Assembly (NCBI GenBank): GCA_002790175.1
Contig: PFUQ01000171.1
Coordinates: 443 to 11,340, forward strand
Direction: 5' to 3'
Origin: Flavobacteriales bacterium CG_4_9_14_3_um_filter_32_8
Lineage (GTDB): Bacteria > Bacteroidota > Bacteroidia > Flavobacteriales_E > Vicingaceae
DNA: 10,898 bases
Shown: in pieces, positions 5,472-10,898 of the stretch
How positions within the stretch are numbered: position 1 is the first letter of the stretch
Layout: every line of letters starts with the position of its first letter
Position numbers and translations under genes: made by a program
The notes under the pieces: generated by a model
The model's input: only the letters and a program-made list of their open reading frames with translations
The model's database searches: none
What the model was told of the DNA's origin: nothing

Positions 5472-6014
5472 ATGAAAATGAGTGATGAGCAATTGGTTAA
5501 AAAGTGTCTTGAAAAGGATACCCTTGCTCAAAAGCATTTGTTTGATGTGTATTCAAAAAAGATGATGGGAGTATGTTTAAGATACGCTAAAGATTCTGAT
5601 GAAGCACAAGATGTATTGCAAATAGGGTTTATTAAAGTCTTTGAAAAGTTAGACACGTATAAACGAGAGGGTTCTTTAGAGGGTTGGATTAGAAAAATTA
5701 TTGTAAACACTGCGTTAGATATTATTCGAAAGAATAAGAAGTTTATGAATGATGTTGAAATGGAAAAAGTAGATTATCAATTGCAGAATTACAACGAAGA
5801 TGCTGTAGATGTTTTATCGGTTCAAGATTTGTTGAGTGTGATTCAAAAAATGCCTACAGGATTTAAAACAGTATTTAATATGTATGTGATTGAAGGGTAT
5901 TCACATCAAGAAATTGCAGATGAATTAAATATTTCTGTAAATACTTCTAAATCACAACTATCAAGAGCAAGAGCACATTTGCAAAAAGTATTAATAAAAG
6001 AAAAAGTAATATAA
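5472..6014 (+). CDS. ECF-type RNA polymerase sigma-70 family sigma factor
   Basis: A 180-residue group 4 (ECF) sigma factor with only the two essential domains. Region 2 covers about residues 8-88, with YSKKMMGVCLRYAKDSDEAQ, the -10-binding helix DVLQIGFIKVFEKL (47-60) and GSLEGWIRKIIVNTALD (67-83). Region 4 covers about 118-172, with MPTGFKTVFNMYVIEGYSHQ, then the helix-turn-helix EIADELNISVNTSKSQLSRA that contacts the -35 equivalent. An acidic linker (about 90-116) joins them. Upstream in-frame starts exist at 5424 (TTG) and 5430 (ATG), but conserved family sequence begins at MKMSDEQLVKKCL, so 5472 is preferred; the choice is not certain. One base separates its stop from the GTG of the following membrane protein, so the two are very likely translated together as sigma factor and controller. 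Confidence 0.9.
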   Translation: MKMSDEQLVKKCLEKDTLAQKHLFDVYSKKMMGVCLRYAKDSDEAQDVLQIGFIKVFEKLDTYKREGSLEGWIRKIIVNTALDIIRKNKKFMNDVEMEKVDYQLQNYNEDAVDVLSVQDLLSVIQKMPTGFKTVFNMYVIEGYSHQEIADELNISVNTSKSQLSRARAHLQKVLIKEKVI

Positions 6015-6015
6015 A

Positions 6016-6951
6016 GTGAATAACGGATTAGAAAATATTGACGAGGTTCTTAAGCAAGCATTTGATGGCTTTGAACCAAATGTTGACCCAAGTGTTTGGA
6101 ACAATATACAAAATTCCCTTGCTTCAGGTAATGGAGGAGCGAATTCAACTCCAAAAATTAATCCTTCAACTGCAACAGGAATTATTGGAAAATCATTGGC
6201 ATTAAAATTTGTTGCTGGTGTTGTATTGTTAGGTGCTGTAGCTACTACAGCGTATGTTGTGTTAACTAAAGAAAAAGAAAATGGAGTTACCAAAAATGTA
6301 GTTGCAGAAAATATTTCCAATCAACTAATTGAGAAAACAACAACTCCTATTGTAGATGAAAAAAATGGAACGAATAAGGAGCACGAAACTATTCAACAAA
6401 AAACATCAATTGAGAATAATTTAACAATAGCAATTAGCAAAGTAGAAAAAACAAATGCGAATACAGTTGCAGAACTTACTTCTACCTCTGAAATAAAAGT
6501 TGCTAATGTTACGGCGGATAACCAATCAGTAGCAAAAGATGAAAAGAGTGAAAACGAAAAGAATGCTGTAAATAATACCGCCAATAGAAATGTAGAAGCA
6601 AAAATTGAAAATGAAACAAACGACAATACCAGTGAGGTTATTGTTGAACAACCAGTAAATAAAGACCAAAAGCTTCAATTAGATATTATTCCTAATGTAA
6701 TTACACCTAATGGAGATGGAATAAATGATAAGATAAAAATTTCTGGAAATAATATTGAAAAATTAGAGATTGTTATTATGGATAAAACTGGTAAACCAAT
6801 TTTTACATTTAAAACTATTGATGATGTTTTTGAAGGTAAAGATTATGCTGGATATAATCTTCTGCCTGGTTCTTATTTCATGGCTGGAGTTGTGATTGAT
6901 AGTAATGGAAAATCCCACAATATTAAACAGGTTATTAATGTACTGAAATAA
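6016..6951 (+). CDS. Putative anti-sigma/membrane partner with CHU_C-like C-terminal domain
   Basis: A 311-residue protein starting at GTG, one base after the sigma-factor stop. Residues 1-45 look cytoplasmic; NIDEVLKQAFDGFEPNVDPS (7-26) then VWNNIQ resembles the start of Bacteroidota proteins that follow ECF sigma genes. One membrane helix lies at about 62-83 (ALKFVAGVVLLGAVATTAYVVL). Residues 84-220 are a low-complexity periplasmic linker rich in Asn, Thr, Glu, Lys and Val. Residues 222-311 resemble the gliding-motility-associated C-terminal (CHU_C, type B T9SS sorting) domain: IIPNVITPNGDGINDKIKI, then LEIVIMDKTGKPIF, then GYNLLPGSYFMAGVV. There is no cleavable signal peptide, so the domain is presumably held in the periplasm and not exported by the type IX system. 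The anti-sigma role is inferred from order, spacing and topology; no zinc-binding anti-sigma motif is visible. Transcription ends at the palindrome overlapping the stop codon. Confidence 0.78.
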   Translation: MNNGLENIDEVLKQAFDGFEPNVDPSVWNNIQNSLASGNGGANSTPKINPSTATGIIGKSLALKFVAGVVLLGAVATTAYVVLTKEKENGVTKNVVAENISNQLIEKTTTPIVDEKNGTNKEHETIQQKTSIENNLTIAISKVEKTNANTVAELTSTSEIKVANVTADNQSVAKDEKSENEKNAVNNTANRNVEAKIENETNDNTSEVIVEQPVNKDQKLQLDIIPNVITPNGDGINDKIKISGNNIEKLEIVIMDKTGKPIFTFKTIDDVFEGKDYAGYNLLPGSYFMAGVVIDSNGKSHNIKQVINVLK

Positions 6952-6985
6952 AAAAAACCTCCGTTAGCTAACGGAGGTTTTTTTT
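6950..6985. terminator. Bidirectional intrinsic terminator between convergent genes
   Basis: A perfect 36-bp palindrome. The GC-rich arms (ACCTCCGTTAG and its complement) are flanked on one side by A's and on the other by T's, so the hairpin plus U-tract works in both directions. It starts inside the TAA stop of the rightward membrane-protein gene (6949-6951) and ends three bases before the stop of the leftward lysine-rich gene (6989-6991). This is the clearest terminator in the window. Confidence 0.95.
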
Positions 6986-6988
6986 GAG

Positions 6989-7357
6989 TTATTTTTTTTT
7001 CTTCTTTTTCGCCTTTTCTGCATCTTTTTTTGCCTCTAAAGCATTTTTCTTTTTCTTTTGTTCAGCCGTTAAAATAACATCAATTTTAGCTTTATTTTCT
7101 TTTTTCAATTTGTCCTTTTCGTTTTCTAAGGCTTCAATTTTTTTATCAAGTGCTTCTTTTTTTTCGCTATAAGCATCATTTATAACTTTCACTTTAACCA
7201 ATTGATCTTTGGAAAGTTTCAACTCTTTATTCAACTTTTCAGTCAACTCAGCACTCTTTTGAAGAGGAGTTTTTGTAGGTTTTTTATCTTGTGCATTACA
7301 AACATAAAATGTTGTAACAAACACCAATAACAGTAAACTCTGCTTAAATAAAATCAT
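6989..7357 (-). CDS. Small secreted lysine-rich coiled-coil protein, Spy/CpxP (LTXXQ)-like
   Basis: A 122-residue protein with a signal peptide (FKQSLLLLVFVTTFYVCNAQ, residues 4-23; likely cleavage near NAQ). The mature part is almost entirely charged alpha helix and coiled coil: LTEKLNKELKLSKDQLVKVK (38-57), then a Lys/Glu stretch around 65-90. Two LTXXQ-like motifs are present, LSKDQ (48-52) and LTAEQ (96-100), as in the Spy/CpxP family of periplasmic helical proteins, some of which are chaperones or stress sensors. The last 13 residues are KKDAEKAKKKKKK, an unusually basic tail. It is not in an operon; it converges on the sigma/membrane-protein pair and shares their terminator. Chaperone function is only a possibility by resemblance. 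Confidence 0.78.
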   Translation of the reverse strand: MILFKQSLLLLVFVTTFYVCNAQDKKPTKTPLQKSAELTEKLNKELKLSKDQLVKVKVINDAYSEKKEALDKKIEALENEKDKLKKENKAKIDVILTAEQKKKKNALEAKKDAEKAKKKKKK

Positions 7358-7459
7358 ATCATTTAGTTAAAAATTATGGGGTAAAATTAAGTCAAAAATT
7401 AATGAAAATGTGTTAAATGTTGTTAAAGCAATGATTATCAAATAAATCAACCACAATAA

Positions 7460-7507
7460 AACCAATTAAATTTGGTTAACGTCTTATCTATTTTATCATT
7501 ATTTTTG
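7460..7507 (+). promoter_or_regulatory. Probable dxs promoter with an adjacent inverted repeat
   Basis: TATTTTTG (7500-7507) matches the Bacteroidota -7 consensus TAnnTTTG and lies 19 bases before the dxs ATG. A TTTG (7471-7474) could be the -33 element, although the 25-base gap is longer than usual. That TTTG sits in an inverted repeat AACCAA-N6-TTGGTT (7460-7477), which might be an operator. The rest of the 169-base gap (7358-7526) shows nothing else recognisable. Confidence 0.45.
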
Positions 7508-7526
7508 TAGGCAATAAAAACATTCA

Positions 7527-9458
7527 ATGACTGAATATAAAACAGGCAAACTTTTAGGTCAAATTAACACTCCAAAAGATTTAAGAGAGAAAATTTCTGA
7601 AGATGATTTACCACAATTATGTGATGAATTAAGAGATTTTATCATTGATGTGGTTTCTAAGAAAGGAGGTCATTTTAGTGCTAGTCTTGGTGTTGTTGAA
7701 CTAACAGTTGCTTTACATTATGTTTTTAATACACCAGACGATAAGTTAGTTTGGGATGTTGGGCATCAAGCTTATGGACATAAAATTTTGACAGGTAGAA
7801 GAGAACGGTTTCATTCTAATAGATTATATAAGGGAATAAGCGGTTTTCCAAAACTATCAGAAAGCGAATACGACGCATTTGGTGTTGGTCATTCTTCCAC
7901 CTCTATTTCTGCTGCTCTGGGAATGGCTGTAGCAGATCGGTTAAAAAACGAAAAAAGACAGCACATCGCTATTATTGGAGATGGCTCTATGACTGGTGGG
8001 TTAGCCTTTGAAGGATTAAATAATGGAGGTGTAGAAAATACAAATCTATTGGTAATTTTGAATGACAATTGCATGGCAATAGATCCAAATGTTGGTGCCC
8101 TCAAAGAATATTTAACAGACATCACCACTTCACATACCTACAATAAAGTAAAAGATGAAGTATGGAACTTGTTAGGTAAGATTAGTAAGTTTGGACCTAA
8201 TGCACAAGCAATAGCTCAAAAAATTGAAAATGGAATAAAATCCACTTTATTACATCAAAGTAATTTATTTGAATCGTTTAATTTTAGGTATTTCGGTCCC
8301 ATTGATGGACATGATGTTACTTATTTAACCAAAGTGTTGAACGACTTAAAAGACATTCCAGGTCCTAAAATTTTACATTGCATAACCGAAAAAGGAAAAG
8401 GGTATCAACCAGCAGAAGATGGTGATTCTACCAAATGGCATGCTCCAGGTTTATTTAATAAAGAAACAGGCGAAATCATAAAAATAACTCCTAAAAGTCA
8501 AGAACCTCCTCGATATCAAGATGTTTTTGGACATACTATTGTCGAATTAGCAGAGAAAAATGAAAAAATTGTTGGGGTAACACCAGCAATGCCTTCAGGA
8601 TGCTCATTAAATATTATGATGAAAGCAATGCCAAATAGGGCTTTTGATGTCGGAATTGCAGAGCAACATGCTGTTACCTTTTCTGCGGGAATGGCAACTC
8701 AAGGTTTAATTCCTTTTTGTAACATTTATTCGACATTTATGCAAAGAGCCTACGATCAGGTTATTCATGATGTAGCATTGCAAAAATTACAAGTAGTTTT
8801 TTGCTTGGATAGAGGGGGATTGGTTGGTGCTGATGGACCAACACATCATGGTGCATTCGATTTAGCTTATTTTAGATGTATTCCGAATATGATTGTTTCG
8901 GCACCTATGAATGAGGAAGAATTGAGAAACTTAATGTTTACAGCTCAAGCAGAAAATAATGGTCCATTTTCCATACGTTATCCAAGAGGAAATGGAACAC
9001 TTATCAATTGGAAAACTCCTTTCAAAAAGATTAAAATAGGCACAGGAAGAAGAATAAAAAATGGTGATTATGTTGCCATTTTAACTATTGGTGATATTGG
9101 AAAATATGCGATAAAAGCTACTCAAGAATTAGAAAAACAAAATATTCATATTGCCCATTACGACATGCGTTTTGTAAAACCTATAGATGAATTATTGCTG
9201 CATGAAGTTTTCGGAAAATTTAAAAAAGTGATAACAGTAGAAGATGGAACAATAATGGGAGGAATGGGAAGTGCTGTTTTGGAGTTTATGGCTGATAATA
9301 ACTATCATGCTGAGGTGAAAAGGTTAGGAATTCCTGATAAATTTATTGAACAAGGAACTCAACAAGAACTCTATAACGATTGTTTTTACGACGACAAAGC
9401 CATTGTTGCTACCGTAAAATCACTTCTAGAAACACAAGAAAATAAAGCTTTAGCATAA
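7527..9458 (+). CDS. dxs: 1-deoxy-D-xylulose-5-phosphate synthase
   Basis: A 643-residue thiamine-diphosphate enzyme that condenses pyruvate with glyceraldehyde-3-phosphate to form DXP, the first step of the MEP isoprenoid pathway. Domain order is as in the family. The N-terminal ThDP domain has GGHFSASLGVVELTVALHYV, WDVGHQAYGHKILTGRR, then the metal/ThDP motif GDGSMTGG (from 151) through LNDNCMAID. The middle domain has the catalytic Glu379 in DVGIAEQHAVTFSAGMA and then DRGGLVGADGPTHHGAFDL. The C-terminal transketolase-like domain includes VEDGTIMGGMGSAVLEF. The GDGSMTGG motif reads Ser-Met where Ala-Leu is common, a variant seen in Bacteroidota as far as I recall. Length is close to the usual 620-650. 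The start follows a good -7 element. Eight bases separate the stop from the next gene. Confidence 0.97.
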   Translation: MTEYKTGKLLGQINTPKDLREKISEDDLPQLCDELRDFIIDVVSKKGGHFSASLGVVELTVALHYVFNTPDDKLVWDVGHQAYGHKILTGRRERFHSNRLYKGISGFPKLSESEYDAFGVGHSSTSISAALGMAVADRLKNEKRQHIAIIGDGSMTGGLAFEGLNNGGVENTNLLVILNDNCMAIDPNVGALKEYLTDITTSHTYNKVKDEVWNLLGKISKFGPNAQAIAQKIENGIKSTLLHQSNLFESFNFRYFGPIDGHDVTYLTKVLNDLKDIPGPKILHCITEKGKGYQPAEDGDSTKWHAPGLFNKETGEIIKITPKSQEPPRYQDVFGHTIVELAEKNEKIVGVTPAMPSGCSLNIMMKAMPNRAFDVGIAEQHAVTFSAGMATQGLIPFCNIYSTFMQRAYDQVIHDVALQKLQVVFCLDRGGLVGADGPTHHGAFDLAYFRCIPNMIVSAPMNEEELRNLMFTAQAENNGPFSIRYPRGNGTLINWKTPFKKIKIGTGRRIKNGDYVAILTIGDIGKYAIKATQELEKQNIHIAHYDMRFVKPIDELLLHEVFGKFKKVITVEDGTIMGGMGSAVLEFMADNNYHAEVKRLGIPDKFIEQGTQQELYNDCFYDDKAIVATVKSLLETQENKALA

Positions 9459-9466
9459 AGTGTGTG

Positions 9467-10561
9467 ATGAAATTACATTTACACATAGAAGATAAAGCGA
9501 ATTGGCTTTCTAAAAAAGTTCCTTGCATAATTGCTGGACCTTGTAGTGTTGAATCGGAAGAACAAGTATTTCAAACTGTACAAGAGATTGCAAAATCTGG
9601 AAAAGTTTCTATTATACGTGGTGGAATTTGGAAACCTCGAACTCGTCCAAATGCTTTTGAAGGAGTAGGCGAAAAAGGTCTAAAATGGCTAAAACAAGCA
9701 GGATTAACAGTTGGTTTACCCATTGCAACCGAAGTCGCCAATGCAGAACATGTGGAAGCATGTTTAAAAAACAACATCGATATTTTATGGATAGGAGCAA
9801 GAACTACTGTCAATCCTTTTTCTGTTCAGGAAATTGCTGATGCATTGAAAGGAGTTGATATTCCTGTTTTTATTAAAAACCCAATCACGCCAGATATTAA
9901 TCTTTGGGTAGGTGCTTTAGAAAGAATTAATGCTGTTGGTATCACTAAACTGGCAGCCATTCATCGAGGATTTTCCTCTTTTGAAAAATCTATTTATCGG
10001 AATGCTCCTATGTGGGAAATTCCAATTGAACTCAAATTAATGTGCCCAGAAATCCCTATTTTTTGTGACCCTAGCCATATTTCAGGCGATAAAGATTTAA
10101 TTCCACTCGTTGCACAAAAAGCATTGGATTTAGAAATGGATGGGTTGATGATTGAGAGCCATATCAATCCTTTAGTTGCAAAAAGTGATGCTGAACAGCA
10201 ATTGAATCCTAGTGAGTTAATAAACTTATTGAACCAATTAATTATTCGGGAAAAAAATTCTCAGAGTGAAGACTTTATTAATCAATTGGAGCAATTGCGT
10301 GCTGTGATTGATGAATTGGATGGTGAATTAATTAATAAGTTCGCTTCTCGCATGAACATTATTGAGAAAATTGGAACGTACAAAAGTCAAAACAATGTAA
10401 CCATTCTTCAAGTGGAACGATGGGAGAAAATTTTGAAAAATCGTTCTTTCTTAGCTAAAAAAGTAGGATTGAGTGATGAGTTTATTAAAAAAATGCTGGA
10501 ACTCATTCATCAGGAATCTATTCGGGTACAAACAAATATCATGAATAAACCTAAAAATTAA
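9467..10561 (+). CDS. Bifunctional 3-deoxy-7-phosphoheptulonate synthase/chorismate mutase (type II)
   Basis: A 364-residue fusion catalysing two shikimate-route steps: condensation of PEP with erythrose-4-phosphate to DAHP, and chorismate to prephenate. Residues 1-250 are a DAHP synthase of the KDO8P-synthase-like barrel class: AGPCSVES (23-30), WKPRTRPNAFEGVG (55-68), WIGARTTVNPFSVQEI (108-123), FIKNPITPD (135-143), IHRGFSSFEK (165-174), CDPSHISG (200-207), DGLMIESH (225-232). Residues about 268-356 are an all-helical AroQ chorismate mutase: QLEQLRAVIDELDGELIN, ASRMNIIEKIGTYK, then VQTNI. The mutase domain probably gives prephenate- or Tyr/Phe-type feedback control of the synthase, as described for related fusions; this is inferred here. 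A GTG at 9464 precedes the ATG at 9467; the ATG is preferred. The gap from dxs is 8 bases and to recJ 18, so the three are likely co-transcribed. Confidence 0.95.
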   Translation: MKLHLHIEDKANWLSKKVPCIIAGPCSVESEEQVFQTVQEIAKSGKVSIIRGGIWKPRTRPNAFEGVGEKGLKWLKQAGLTVGLPIATEVANAEHVEACLKNNIDILWIGARTTVNPFSVQEIADALKGVDIPVFIKNPITPDINLWVGALERINAVGITKLAAIHRGFSSFEKSIYRNAPMWEIPIELKLMCPEIPIFCDPSHISGDKDLIPLVAQKALDLEMDGLMIESHINPLVAKSDAEQQLNPSELINLLNQLIIREKNSQSEDFINQLEQLRAVIDELDGELINKFASRMNIIEKIGTYKSQNNVTILQVERWEKILKNRSFLAKKVGLSDEFIKKMLELIHQESIRVQTNIMNKPKN

Positions 10562-10579
10562 TTTAACCTTATATACGCA

Positions 10580-10898
10580 TTGGAAAAACGCTGGAAAATA
10601 AAAAAACAATTTGAACTCGATGAAATAAAAGAACTTTCAACCGCACTCAATAATTTAGATGCCACATTAACCAACATTTTACTTCAAAGAGGAATTAACA
10701 CTTTTGATGCAGCTAAATCTTTTTTCAGGCCTAGCTTAGAAGAAATTCATGACCCATTTTTAATGAAGGACATGGACAAAGCAGTAAATCGTTTGCAAAG
10801 TGCTATCGAAAATCAAGAGAAAATTCTTGTTTATGGCGATTATGATGTGGATGGAACAACTTCGGTTGCTTTGGTGTATTCCTATTTAAAAAACTATT
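10580..10898 (+). CDS. recJ: Single-stranded-DNA-specific exonuclease RecJ, 5' part only
   Basis: The frame is open from just after the aromatic-gene stop to the window edge, giving 106 residues. The start is taken as TTG at 10580 (LEKRWKIKKQ, read as Met), because no ATG precedes the family-like N-terminus 'eKRW.ik', and the next in-frame ATG would remove about 60 residues of conserved sequence. ILLQRGINTFDAAKSFFRPS, EEIHDPFLMKDMDKAVNRL and the DHH-family motif I ILVYGDYDVDGTTSVAL (82-98; Asp87, Asp89, Asp91) identify RecJ, the 5'-to-3' single-strand DNase of recombination and mismatch repair. The nucleotide frame is the same as the upstream gene, separated by its TAA and 18 bases; readthrough would give a fusion, but nothing suggests that occurs. 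Confidence 0.93.
   Translation, partial: MEKRWKIKKQFELDEIKELSTALNNLDATLTNILLQRGINTFDAAKSFFRPSLEEIHDPFLMKDMDKAVNRLQSAIENQEKILVYGDYDVDGTTSVALVYSYLKNY

Noticed and set aside
6989..7172. Rightward Phe/Ser-rich reading frame opposite the lysine-rich protein
   Set aside because: It is the antisense of Lys/Glu codons, giving artificial Phe/Ser runs; no gene-like start or domain.
10562..10579. Possible natural fusion of the aromatic enzyme with RecJ, because both share one frame
   Set aside because: A TAA stop separates them and both proteins have complete family-like ends and starts; it is a normal short intergenic gap.

Overview
The window is AT-rich DNA from a member of the Bacteroidota, most likely Flavobacteriales or a close relative. 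Four things point there: TAnnTTTG-type -7 promoter elements, a DAHP synthase fused to chorismate mutase, an ECF sigma factor followed by a membrane protein with a gliding-motility/T9SS-like C-terminal domain, and stand-alone TonB C-terminal and DUF4143 ATPase proteins typical of the phylum. No rRNA, tRNA, CRISPR array or recognisable transposase gene was seen.

Region 1 (1-2990) is an accessory block. It holds the 5' part of a lipoprotein gene running off the left edge, a small XRE-type regulator divergent from it with a palindromic operator in the gap, a PIN toxin/DUF6364-type antitoxin pair with its own palindromic operator, and a DUF4143 AAA ATPase preceded by two near-identical palindromes. 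Between the antitoxin and the ATPase is a non-coding stretch of about 110 bp with three interlocking inverted repeats, probably an interspersed repeat or a structured 3' UTR.

Region 2 (3039-5362) is a leftward gene series: rsmI (16S rRNA methyltransferase), a secreted esterase whose start overlaps the rsmI end, a tiny two-helix membrane protein, and a secreted TonB C-terminal-domain protein. The close spacing suggests partial co-transcription from a promoter just before rsmI.

Region 3 (5472-7357) starts divergently from rsmI. An ECF sigma factor is followed after one base by a single-pass membrane protein that looks like its partner or anti-sigma factor and ends in a CHU_C-like domain. A 36-bp perfect palindrome acts as a shared terminator with a convergent gene for a small, lysine-rich periplasmic protein of Spy/CpxP type.

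Region 4 (7527-10898) is a rightward housekeeping series: dxs (isoprenoid precursor synthesis), bifunctional DAHP synthase/chorismate mutase (aromatic amino acids), and the start of recJ (single-strand DNA exonuclease), with gaps of only 8 and 18 bases. Both metabolic enzymes draw on central carbon intermediates (glyceraldehyde-3-phosphate and pyruvate; erythrose-4-phosphate and PEP). There is no gene-free stretch longer than about 220 bases.
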